Shown here: positions 14,301 through 21,736 of the stretch, piece after piece
Layout: every line of letters starts with the position of its first letter
Numbering within the stretch: position 1 is the first letter of the stretch
Virus record (IMG/VR): IMGVR_UViG_3300042898_006867
Location: 1 to 22,171 of that record
DNA: 22,171 nucleotides
Source: a virus
Strand: one strand, 5' to 3'
The notes under the pieces: model-generated
Database searches by the model: none
What the model saw: only the letters and a program-made list of their open reading frames with translations
What the model was told of the DNA's origin: nothing
Program-made: the position numbers and the translations under genes

Positions 14301-14720
14301 ATGCAACACATCCAACAAATGATTGATCAACACGGCGGCTTTGAAGCCGTCCTCGCCCGCTACCTCCGTTTTGAGAACCCGCCGTTCATGCGGCTGGTGA
14401 TCGAGGTGATCGGTGGCCCGTATCCCAACGGTGCGTATGAGGTGAGCGTGGCGCACTACGCCGAGCAGAACGGCGATGCGATGCGCGATCCTGAAATCAC
14501 GTTCCTCGTAGTTCCTGCGAAGCAAGGCACGACATGGACGCCGCTCACCTTCGAGAATAGCTACATGGGGACCTACCAAGTCGTGGCAGTCGTCAACGCC
14601 GACGGTGCGCTGCAAGTCCGGCAGCCCAGACAGATGCAGGAGCTTCGGGAGTTAGCCAACCATTTGGACATCAACCTCAAGCAACAGGGGTTTGGGGAGG
14701 TGTCATCCTCACTACCTTGA
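14301..14720 (+). CDS. DUF6908-like protein
   Basis: A 139-residue protein with an N-terminal helix and then a beta-rich core: FENPPFMRLVIEVIG, YEVSVAHYAEQNGD, AMRDPEITFLVVP, and WTPLTFENSYMGTYQ. I recall this pattern (SVAHY-EQNGD-MRDPE) from DUF6908 proteins carried by mobile elements; their function is not known. It follows the AAA+ gene after a 20-nt A/C-rich linker (14281-14300) with no Shine-Dalgarno. It ends the transcription unit: the convergent AbiE-type toxin gene ends 52 bp further on. Confidence 0.7.
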   Translation: MQHIQQMIDQHGGFEAVLARYLRFENPPFMRLVIEVIGGPYPNGAYEVSVAHYAEQNGDAMRDPEITFLVVPAKQGTTWTPLTFENSYMGTYQVVAVVNADGALQVRQPRQMQELRELANHLDINLKQQGFGEVSSSLP

Positions 14721-14772
14721 GATGCGAATTCATCATCCTCAACACGAAGTCCCCTAGCCATGGATCAACCCG

Positions 14773-15687
14773 TTAAAACCTCGTCTCCAGTTCAGCAGCC
14801 TGCCGAACGAATTTATCCGGGTTGGTCTTTTTGAGCCGTGCAAGGTTTTCGAGTTTCCAGCGGATTGCTGGCATCTCCCGAAGGTGTTGGCATTTCATGA
14901 GGCTCCAGTCCGGCTCTCCCTTGACCAGTCCCAGAAGAAAGGCGCGTTGTCGACAGGTTAAGGCTTTGGGAAGTTCATCGAACAACCGTCGCCGGGCATC
15001 GTGTAGATCATTGAGAGACACTGCATGACGAGCCATTCCTTCAAATTCGCCGATGAACACAGGGGTGATATCGATTACATGAGCGAAGAGCACCTCGTGA
15101 ACTGGCCGGTTGTGGCCTGCCAAATAGCAGACAAAACATTCGACCATACCCTCATTCAGTCCGTGTTCCTCAAGCAAGCCGAGCACGTCGAATAGATCGC
15201 GTGGATGCTGCCGATCCATCGCAGCAACGAGCTTGCTTCCATACAGTTCGTCCGTGTGCAAGATGGGCAGCTCAAGTTCGGAGAAGAAGAGGTCCTGCGC
15301 CACTGCGGAGAGTGGGCGATTCTCTGGGGGAAGAAGCGTGCCGCGAAAGACATGATTCACCTCAACCTTGATCCGCGTTCGGCCACGCTCGACGAAAAGC
15401 TTTACCTCGGGTCCCTGGGCCATGGAACCAAGTTCACAACGAACGCCGAGGGTTCCCGTGATCTCGCGACGGATCGATTCTAGCTCCGCAGACACAGCTA
15501 CGAGCGCATCGTCTCGGCTCTGAGAGTGATCAGTGATCACAAGATCAAGATCCACTGAGAGCCGAGGCATATCCCGGACGAAGAGGTTGATCGCCGTGCC
15601 GCCCTTGAGTGCAAACAACGGATTTCGGAAGACTAAAGGAGCAACATCAAGAAGCAATCGCACCGAGTCGAGGTAGATCGGGTTCAT
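14773..15687 (-). CDS. abiEii: AbiEii/AbiGii-type nucleotidyltransferase toxin
   Basis: 304 residues from the ATG at 15687, which shares one base with the antitoxin TGA (TGATG). The frame is open upstream to 15735, but that part overlaps the antitoxin gene. The DNA-polymerase-beta-like signature is clear: FALKGGTAINLF (25-36) and RLSVDLDLV (42-50), with the GG and two Asp residues, then KVEVNHVF (~107-114) carrying the third acidic position. AbiEii-like (MenT) toxins add nucleotides, for example to tRNA, and cause abortive infection or growth arrest. Together with the upstream gene it forms a type IV toxin-antitoxin module that probably protects against other phages. It runs against the plus-strand arm. 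Confidence 0.9.
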   Translation of the reverse strand: MNPIYLDSVRLLLDVAPLVFRNPLFALKGGTAINLFVRDMPRLSVDLDLVITDHSQSRDDALVAVSAELESIRREITGTLGVRCELGSMAQGPEVKLFVERGRTRIKVEVNHVFRGTLLPPENRPLSAVAQDLFFSELELPILHTDELYGSKLVAAMDRQHPRDLFDVLGLLEEHGLNEGMVECFVCYLAGHNRPVHEVLFAHVIDITPVFIGEFEGMARHAVSLNDLHDARRRLFDELPKALTCRQRAFLLGLVKGEPDWSLMKCQHLREMPAIRWKLENLARLKKTNPDKFVRQAAELETRF

Positions 15688-16418
15688 CACGGTTTCAGGA
15701 TCAAGGTTCGTCCATCCTTGAGGCGTTTGACCCATCGACTGCTACTCGTTTTGCCACCTGCGGCTTCCCTCGCCTTCTCCGCCCAGGTCAATCCGAGTTC
15801 TTCCGCCCAAATGACACAAAGACGGACCGCCTTGGTCATGCGGCAATGTGCAATCATGGTAGCCAAATGGCGCGTCCGGAGTTGTCTAAGCGACTCCATG
15901 ATCGCACGAGCCTCCTCGATTGACTGGTGCACGCCGACCTCACTGAGCATTTCCAGCAGGGCACGCTCCGGGGTTGACACTCCAGGACCCTCAGGTGCCT
16001 CAGGTAGCGGAGACAAACCGAAGCCGTCTGGCAGTTCCTCGTCGAAGAGTCTAGCCGAACTGAATCTCGCTGGAAAACGCTCAAGAAACCATTGTGGAAG
16101 AGAGCCTTTCCGGTAGCCCCACAGAATCAGCGATTCCCGGTGCTCCACGTTTTGCCGAAAACCATGCCAGGCGAGCGCAGACTTCGCCGCGACATGAATC
16201 CCCGGCATTTTCCGCTCTAAGAAACGAAGTGTCGTATCACGTTCCAACTTATCCCCGGCGAACATGAAAACACCGCGCCCTAAACGCTCTAGCCAGCCTG
16301 ATTTCACATAGTCATGGGCCAGCGCTGAGGAGATGCCGTGACCTTGTAAGATCGCGGTATCCAATGGTCCTCCCCTTGGCTCAGAAGTCTGAAGCGTTTT
16401 GATTAAACTTGTCGTCAT
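15687..16418 (-). CDS. abiEi: AbiEi-type antitoxin with winged-helix N-terminus
   Basis: A 243-residue protein. The N-terminal region GPLDTAILQGHGISSALAHD then VKSGWLERLGRGVF (~17-52) matches the winged-helix/AbiEi N-terminal layout. The rest resembles the AbiEi core (STPERALLEML, RALL-type segment ~150-160), which neutralises the toxin indirectly and represses transcription. It is encoded upstream of and overlaps the toxin by one base. An imperfect inverted repeat (16418-16440) covers its start, which suits negative autoregulation. Gene order and sizes match known AbiE pairs. Confidence 0.85.
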   Translation of the reverse strand: MTTSLIKTLQTSEPRGGPLDTAILQGHGISSALAHDYVKSGWLERLGRGVFMFAGDKLERDTTLRFLERKMPGIHVAAKSALAWHGFRQNVEHRESLILWGYRKGSLPQWFLERFPARFSSARLFDEELPDGFGLSPLPEAPEGPGVSTPERALLEMLSEVGVHQSIEEARAIMESLRQLRTRHLATMIAHCRMTKAVRLCVIWAEELGLTWAEKAREAAGGKTSSSRWVKRLKDGRTLILKP

Positions 16419-16440
16419 TGTTTAAGTAACACTTGAACAA
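16418..16440 (-). promoter_or_regulatory. Inverted repeat over the antitoxin start, likely AbiEi operator
   Basis: TTGTTTAAGT (16418-16427) and ACTTGAACAA (16431-16440) pair with one mismatch across AAC, directly abutting the antitoxin ATG. AbiEi proteins bind inverted repeats in their own promoter. A second short one, TGATTG-AATC-CAATCA (16510-16525), lies upstream. No good -10/-35 pair is visible. Confidence 0.4.
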
Positions 16441-16550
16441 TCACTCCAAGAAGAAACAAGCGCAATCAAATTGTTTACCGTTGATTGATTAGATCAAGCC
16501 TCACTTGAATGATTGAATCCAATCAAATCAAAACACTCTGAATGGACTGA

Positions 16551-16598
16551 AAATGGTGCTCAAAACGGTGCGACACACGCGGTCACGGTGACGAGGCC
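16551..16598 (+). repeat. 48-bp upstream repeat, copy 3
   Basis: Two differences from the copy at 11104, and the match continues with AAGGGGA. It sits right after the antitoxin promoter region and ends 17 nt before the ATG at 16616. As with the copy at 10110, a minus-strand toxin-antitoxin module ends just upstream of it. Confidence 0.85.
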
Positions 16599-16615
16599 AA
16601 GGGGAGATCGGCTCA

Positions 16616-17008
16616 ATGCCGATTCATGAACCTGAACCCATCCCTCCACCCATGAGCAAGAAAGACATGATCGAACAACTGCGCCTACGCCTTGCCAGCA
16701 ACGACCGCTGGGCCTTGCGCGCGCTAATGCGCATCTACCAGAACCAGACCGACGATGAACAATGCCGCGAGGCCACCATCGAGCGCAATGGCATCGGGTT
16801 CACCGGACCAGATGCCGAGATAATGACCAGCTTCGCCCGTCAGTATCAGCGGCGCGGATGTCTCAGCCCCAAGCAGATGATCATCCTGCGCCGCCGCATG
16901 CCGGCCTATGCGAGGCAGATCTTGCAATGCACCGACACCACCCGCCTTGAACACGCCTTTTGCGGCACCTGCTATACGTACACTGCGGATAGCAAGTCTG
17001 CCGCATGA
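16616..17008 (+). CDS. Conserved-looking small protein of unknown function
   Basis: A 130-residue protein (119 from the ATG at 16651, which follows an A/C-rich leader like those of nearby genes). The core (WALRALMRIYQNQTDDEQ, ERNGIGFTGPDAEIM, FARQYQRRGCLSPKQM and RRRMPAYARQIL) has the feel of a family I have seen in phage and plasmid proteins (N-G-h-G-F, A-x-h-h-x-S, L-S-P-K-Q), with no assigned function. It ends in a CGTC-type Cys pair and a Ser/Ala tail. It heads a unit with the AAA+ gene 21 bp downstream. No catalytic motif seen. Confidence 0.6.
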   Translation: MPIHEPEPIPPPMSKKDMIEQLRLRLASNDRWALRALMRIYQNQTDDEQCREATIERNGIGFTGPDAEIMTSFARQYQRRGCLSPKQMIILRRRMPAYARQILQCTDTTRLEHAFCGTCYTYTADSKSAA

Positions 17009-17029
17009 ACCCACACCCAACGCACCACC

Positions 17030-17992
17030 ATGCCCACACGCAGCCTGACCAGACAAAACCCTGAAATCCAACTTCTGCCCGACGCGGCCACCGCAGACGA
17101 TCATCGCAACCCGCGCCGCAGAAGACGCGAGGCTGAGGAACCCGCCCCCGATGTTGGCCACCTCGTGCAGCCAGAGCCGCGCCATGAACTCGACAAGCTG
17201 ATCCTCCATGCGGATGTGAAGACGGACATCTTGGCAGGCCTGCGGGCGCTGGAGATCCGCGCTGATCTGGACCGCATTTGGAACCTGAGCAGCATCCAAC
17301 CGCAGGAAGGAAAGTGCATTTTGAACTTCTACGGCCCGCCCGGCACGGGCAAGACGCGCGCCGCCCTGGGCATCGCGCTGCGCCTCAGCAAGCCGCTCTA
17401 CCAAGTGGATTACAGTGCAGTCATATCGAAATACCTCGGCGACACCGCCAAGCACATCAAAGCCGCCTTTGCTGCTGCCCGTGAGCACGACGCCGTGCTG
17501 TTCTTCGACGAGGCCGACAGTCTGCTCTCCAAGCGCGTCGCCACCGGCGAATCCTGCTCCACAAGCATCAACCAGAACCGCAACTGCCTGATGCAAGAGT
17601 TGGACCGCTTCGACGGCGTGGTGATCGTGACCACGAACTTGTTCGAGAACTATGACCCCGCACTGCTGCGCCGCATCCAGCGCCACATCAAATTCCGCAA
17701 TCCAGACTCCTCCATGCGCAGGGAGCTCTTCGCCCTTCATCTCCCCAACCCTGATCGGGTGCAGGCTGATTACGCGGTTCTCTCGGAGTTATCCAAGGGC
17801 CTCAGCGGTGGGGACATCCTGAATACTTGCGTGAACGCGATTCATGTGGGCAGCACGGATGCGGATCCGGCGAAGTGGCAGGTGACGCAGGAAATGCTGG
17901 AGAGCGAGATCAGGAAGGTGAAGAAGACGAAGGCGGAGCACTCAGGGGAGAAGGGGAAGAATCGGAGGAAGATTGGGTTTCAGCCGAGTTGA
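17030..17992 (+). CDS. AAA+ ATPase, FtsH/CDC48-like core
   Basis: 320 residues. A basic N-terminal ~50 residues (RNPRRRRREAE) are followed by a helical linker, Walker A YGPPGTGKT (101-109), Walker B VLFFDEADSL (156-165, D160/E161), sensor 1 VTTNLF (200-205), and arginine-finger candidates in ALLRRIQ (211-217). A C-terminal lid domain has LSGGDI. All key residues are present. The class resembles FtsH/spastin/CDC48-type ATPases that remodel proteins; no protease or membrane part is attached. The extreme C-terminus is very Lys-rich. The ATG follows an A/C-rich linker. Its last ~100 residues and 3' flank recur at 19925-20290. Confidence 0.9.
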   Translation: MPTRSLTRQNPEIQLLPDAATADDHRNPRRRRREAEEPAPDVGHLVQPEPRHELDKLILHADVKTDILAGLRALEIRADLDRIWNLSSIQPQEGKCILNFYGPPGTGKTRAALGIALRLSKPLYQVDYSAVISKYLGDTAKHIKAAFAAAREHDAVLFFDEADSLLSKRVATGESCSTSINQNRNCLMQELDRFDGVVIVTTNLFENYDPALLRRIQRHIKFRNPDSSMRRELFALHLPNPDRVQADYAVLSELSKGLSGGDILNTCVNAIHVGSTDADPAKWQVTQEMLESEIRKVKKTKAEHSGEKGKNRRKIGFQPS

Positions 17993-18058
17993 TCGGCGGA
18001 GAAATTGCTTTTTGAGGGGGCTGGGCGAGTTGGCCCTGGACGTAGCGCGGGGACGGGG
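17693..18058 (+). repeat. 366-bp direct repeat, left copy (3' end of AAA+ gene plus flank)
   Basis: The homologous right copy is at 19925-20290, exactly the same length. By hand I count about 27 differences in the 300 coding bases, with only two in the last ~110 of those. The similarity runs ~66 bp past the stop into GGGGAC-rich sequence. Start-to-start distance is 2232 bp. This is too diverged for a fresh duplication. Confidence 0.85.
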
Positions 18059-18231
18059 ACGGGGACTGATCATTCCCCCCGCTCGGCGTCAATTCCGCGG
18101 ACTCCACCATATTGTCAGTGAGGCTTACATGAGTTAGATTTTTTGTAAATAGCTATGAACTAAAGTCCCTGAACTTGAGGTGCATAGGCATTCGTTGATT
18201 GTCGCATGCTGGCATAATGATAATCGTGCAT

Positions 18232-19794
18232 CTAAAATTGCGACGCTTTCTTTGCTGTCGCTGACTTGTCTTCGGCAGCTTTCTTGTCTGCTTCATGCTT
18301 CAGTGCTGCAAGCTTTGCGCTCACCACGGGGCGCATCTTCAGCGAGTAATGATAAATGCGCTTTAATTCCTTGGTGTTACCTAGGGGTTCATACATCACG
18401 ATGGTGCCTCCGTCGGCATCCTCATGGATGAAATGACTTTTACCTACTTTGCCAGGCTTGTCAGTGAATTCGCCGTAACGTTTGGTGAAGTCGGCCATGA
18501 GCGCGTCGATATGCTTGGCTGTGTCGCTCAAGGGTTCGATGTCCATGGCGTAGAACTGGTCGTCGATGAACCACGCGGTGTAGCGTCCAGTGGACGTTGC
18601 GTAGCTCCAGTAGTCGAAGTTTGGTGCCACAGGAATGCCTGTGGTCTCAATGAAATCGGTCAGCATATTGTGTCGCCCTGTGAAGGAATGAGTCGCAATG
18701 GAAATGCCGATTCGCTCGGCCATGTTATCGGTGATCTGCTGCACTTGAAACTTGAGAATAGAGGGCCATAGATCGGATTTGATGGTTTTCGCGACAGCTT
18801 CGGTGGTTGCCAAATGCTTGCTATAAAGCATGATGATATCCGGCGTGAGACGGCTGCTAATGAATGAATCCGGGGCGTCATGCAGAAGGAAGGGCATGAG
18901 TAACTTCGCGGTCTCGTCGAAGTTCGTCCCCCATTTGGCAAAGCGAAAACCGGAATGATTGGTGAGCATTAGCTTGTCTTTCTGCATCGCTTTCGCGATG
19001 CGCGCGCTCAGGAATCGGCGGCACTCGTTTTGCATGAACAATACTTGATCGGTGCGTTTTGGTCGGGTTGCGAAGATCGTCGTGGTCGCTTTCGGCTCGA
19101 TGGAACGGTTGAGAACGAGCTTCACAAAAGACCCAATGATTTCAGTGCCCTTGGGGCCCTTCACGTCTTCAGCGGTATCGTTGCTCAGCGCAAGATCCCA
19201 GAAGCGCAAGACTTCGAGATGCTTTTTCTCTCCATCGAACATGAGGTCAGGAAAGCTCCAGCCATAACTGGTTTTCTCCACCCGTGTCATGCCTCCACCG
19301 TAGCCATTCGCATAAATGCATTCGGTCGTCCAAAGTTCCCATTGTTCACTGACGTCAGCAACAAACGCGAGAATTTTCTCCCCAGGCAGTCCTTTCAGAT
19401 CAGCGAGAATCTTGGTGGCTTCCTGGAATTGCCCGTCATTCATTTGATTAGCAGGCAATCCGATGCCAGGCGCAAGAAATACCTTTGCGCTTCGTCCAGA
19501 CATGAGGCCATTGTGAAGGAAGCTAAGCACACGTTCTTGCCAGGCATCGGCCAAATCGGTATCGGCAAACAAGCCACCTTTGCTAGAGTCAATAATCTTG
19601 AGTATTTCCGGTGATGGTTTGATCTGGCCAATTGCCGATGACCACTGTTTGTCGAATCCCACAAGCCACTCGGTTGGGGCATCGGCAAAGGCCACAGGAC
19701 TCCATATCACACTGCCTATGAATAGAATCGAAAACGTGCAACGAAGAGCCATCTGAAACATAGAGGACAACGTTTGTTTAGAGTAAATCATCAT
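18232..19794 (-). CDS. Secreted protein of unknown function, passenger gene
   Basis: About 520 residues from the ATG at 19794 (the frame is open to 19947, but that part overlaps the repeat and is low quality). A hydrophobic stretch at ~15-33 ending in AFA-DAP is a good signal peptide, so the mature protein is periplasmic or outside. The rest is a single alpha/beta-looking domain with Trp-rich segments (EQWELWTTECIY, YGWSFPDLMF) and no motif I recognise. The C-terminus is a Lys/Ala-rich tail. It is less GC-rich than the phage genes, flanked by the 366-bp repeats and convergent with the AAA+ gene, so it looks like acquired cargo. No function claimed. Confidence 0.75.
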   Translation of the reverse strand: MMIYSKQTLSSMFQMALRCTFSILFIGSVIWSPVAFADAPTEWLVGFDKQWSSAIGQIKPSPEILKIIDSSKGGLFADTDLADAWQERVLSFLHNGLMSGRSAKVFLAPGIGLPANQMNDGQFQEATKILADLKGLPGEKILAFVADVSEQWELWTTECIYANGYGGGMTRVEKTSYGWSFPDLMFDGEKKHLEVLRFWDLALSNDTAEDVKGPKGTEIIGSFVKLVLNRSIEPKATTTIFATRPKRTDQVLFMQNECRRFLSARIAKAMQKDKLMLTNHSGFRFAKWGTNFDETAKLLMPFLLHDAPDSFISSRLTPDIIMLYSKHLATTEAVAKTIKSDLWPSILKFQVQQITDNMAERIGISIATHSFTGRHNMLTDFIETTGIPVAPNFDYWSYATSTGRYTAWFIDDQFYAMDIEPLSDTAKHIDALMADFTKRYGEFTDKPGKVGKSHFIHEDADGGTIVMYEPLGNTKELKRIYHYSLKMRPVVSAKLAALKHEADKKAAEDKSATAKKASQF

Positions 19795-19924
19795 AATATT
19801 TTTGAGAAAATGAGAGCAAGAGTTCGGCGATTTGAAACTACCGAATAAAAGCAGGGATGATCCTTTGTGGCAAGGATTGCAGCTTTTTTGCCCATGCCTT
19901 GGTTGCGGGCAGTGACGATGGTAG

Positions 19925-20290
19925 TTCCGCCTTCCAGACGCCTCCATGCGCCGGGAGTTGTTCGCCCTTCATCTCCCCAACCCAGATCGGGTGCAGGCTG
20001 ATTACGCGGTTCTCGCGGAGCTATCACGCGGTCTTAGCGGTGGGGACATCCTGAATGTGTGCGTGAGCGCGATTCATGCGGGCAGCACGGATGCTGATCC
20101 GGCGGAGTGGCATGTGACGCAGGAAACCCTGGAGAGCGAGATCAGGAAGGTGAAGAAGACGAAAGTGGAGCACTCAGGGGAGAAGGGGAAGAATCGGAGG
20201 AAGATTGGGTTTCAGCCGAGTTGATCGGCGGGGAAATTGCTTTTGATGGTGCCGGGTCGAGTTGATCCTGGACGTGGCGCGGGGACGGGG
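19925..20290 (+). repeat. 366-bp direct repeat, right copy
   Basis: Matches 17693-18058 at about 90% by manual alignment. The left edge of the match is sharp (TTCCGC at 19925); upstream sequence is unrelated to the AAA+ gene. It separates the passenger gene at 18232-19794 from the three-gene operon at 20371-22171. Confidence 0.85.
19946..20224 (+). pseudogene. Truncated 3' fragment of an AAA+ ATPase gene
   Basis: A 92-codon open frame identical in frame and stop to the last part of the 17030-17992 gene (RRELFALHLPNPDRV, LSGGDIL, then a Lys-rich end). The Walker motifs are missing, so it cannot be an ATPase; translation from its internal ATG would give only the lid domain. Many of its differences from the full gene lie in third codon positions or change similar residues, so it likely came from a related element's intact gene rather than from decay here. 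Confidence 0.8.
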
Positions 20291-20370
20291 TGTGAGGAAG
20301 GGGGGCATCGCCGTTTTGAACACCAAATTCTTTTACGCCAGTAGCCCCCCATTCACACTCACTTGGATTC

Positions 20371-21177
20371 CTATTTATAAGAATACGTGCAAGTTGGGCT
20401 TCCTACTGTTGCGCCCTCACGGTAAAGCGATTGCAGATATGGCGGCATTTGAGCAACTCTATGATCAAGCGCTTCTTTGGACTCATGAACGGTTGGAGCG
20501 ACTGCGCCCATTATGTCGGCCACTTCACCCCAGCCCTCGAAGCCCTCAGCAAATTGAGGGTCACAATGCCATTTTCCCTCGTCTACCATTACCATGTTGA
20601 TGAACACGGCATGAAAAAGTCTAACAGCGGCATGTTTGATGGTGTCCCCTTTGGTCTTAGGCGTCCAAGCAACGAGATTACGGCTCACACCAGGAAACTC
20701 ATAATCAACCCGCGTTGCTGTCCAAAGCAGATAAATCCCCGGAAATCGCGTGTCGATGTAGAACTTAACCGTGCCACCAATGCACTCACTGGCCAGAATG
20801 ACGAACGGATGATAGATCTCTCCAAAAAGATGAAGCCTCTTTACATCGAATGGGGCGACGCCTTCCGGCAGCGGGTTTTTGCAGGCATGATAAACTGGAT
20901 GTCCGTCAATGATCCGGTAGGGTTCAGCAACGTTCTGGCCTGTCGCTTTGAGCGTCACTGCTCCATTCTCATCTAGATCCATGCTGAATCCTTGACCCCT
21001 AATCACCTGAGCCGTCACGTCTTTGAGCGTGAATACGTCAGATGTGTTTCCTGATGAGATGTTGGCTTTCATAAATTGATTCATACCACAAAGGACCCAG
21101 GAGACCACAGCAAGCGCCGTTAGTGTTAATGTCTTCTGGTCCGCAAAGCCAAACCCTGTGCTTAAACATTGAGACAA
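20371..21177 (-). CDS. Membrane-anchored protein of unknown function
   Basis: 268 residues from a TTG at 21177, or 237 from the ATG at 21084. With the longer start there is a hydrophobic segment at ~17-33 (LTLTALAVVSWVLCGM) that would anchor it in the inner membrane; with the shorter one the helix is lost, so I favour the longer. The rest is mostly beta-looking, with Trp/Tyr/Phe-rich stretches (GEIYHPFVILASECIGGTV, FPGIYLLWTATRVDYEF) and three or four scattered Cys. Last gene of a three-gene minus-strand operon. No family recognised. Confidence 0.6.
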   Translation of the reverse strand: MSQCLSTGFGFADQKTLTLTALAVVSWVLCGMNQFMKANISSGNTSDVFTLKDVTAQVIRGQGFSMDLDENGAVTLKATGQNVAEPYRIIDGHPVYHACKNPLPEGVAPFDVKRLHLFGEIYHPFVILASECIGGTVKFYIDTRFPGIYLLWTATRVDYEFPGVSRNLVAWTPKTKGDTIKHAAVRLFHAVFINMVMVDEGKWHCDPQFAEGFEGWGEVADIMGAVAPTVHESKEALDHRVAQMPPYLQSLYREGATVGSPTCTYSYK

Positions 21178-21207
21178 GTCCGTGCAAGGCCTCAGTCTTC
21201 AACAAAG

Positions 21208-21708
21208 TCATGTCGCCGGACGTAGCGCTTCGACTTTTTTACGAATCAACCGAATCGCAGCAATCGTCTCCTCAATGACATTAGCATTTTTGAGGTATAG
21301 CCTATTTCCCTCTCCCGATAGCATTCCATCGGTCACAATTTGCGGTCCGGGATCAAAATCGACCATCGCCATCAACGCACGATATGCAGATATATCTGAT
21401 GGATCCAGTGCTCTGAGCTTCGATGTGCCTTTGTCAGTTCTTACGAGCCGAAGAATTTCCATCCAGTTTTTGCCGAGGGATTGTGCCAGTTCTTCGACCA
21501 GTTCTCCCAGTTCCGTCCACTCAGTGCTGAACTCTTCGAATTGATCTGACCAAATGATGTCTCCATCCGAGCAGGATCCAAAAAAGTGGATGCAGGTGTC
21601 GCAGGCCCCGGGGCTATTGAGCCGCTTGCAAATAGGACACCGTTCGACGGCTTCATTGCCATCCGGAGTCAGTAGAGGAGTTGAAAGTTCCGAATCAGAG
21701 TCATTCAT
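21208..21708 (-). CDS. Unknown protein with an N-terminal zinc-ribbon-like Cys cluster
   Basis: 166 residues. After a polar start, CPICKRLNSPGACDTCIHFF (residues ~24-43) plus a further Cys in FGSC gives two CxxC pairs and a fifth Cys, a treble-clef or ribbon-like zinc site. The remainder is helical and acidic (TELGELVEELAQSLGK, VIEETIAAIRLIRKKVE). It lies 28 nt downstream of the gene at 21737-22171 and 30 nt upstream of the membrane protein gene, all on the minus strand. Size and acidity are like immunity proteins, but that is only a guess. Confidence 0.65.
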   Translation of the reverse strand: MNDSDSELSTPLLTPDGNEAVERCPICKRLNSPGACDTCIHFFGSCSDGDIIWSDQFEEFSTEWTELGELVEELAQSLGKNWMEILRLVRTDKGTSKLRALDPSDISAYRALMAMVDFDPGPQIVTDGMLSGEGNRLYLKNANVIEETIAAIRLIRKKVEALRPAT

Positions 21709-21736
21709 AATCTAATTTCCGAAAGGTTATTTTTGT

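Noticed and set aside
7659-16598. The four 48-bp repeats as a CRISPR array or transposon ends
   Set aside because: They are kilobases apart, all in one orientation, separated by genes, and have no transposase, regular spacers or inverted-end pairing.
16724-17740. Minus-strand 338-codon frame opposite the AAA+ gene
   Set aside because: Walker A, Walker B and sensor motifs on the plus strand settle the coding strand.
18040-18105. GGGGAC tandem run and C-rich partner as a terminator or G-quadruplex
   Set aside because: The arms pair poorly and no T run follows; the G-rich run is short and shared with the other repeat copy, so it is treated as part of the 366-bp repeat.
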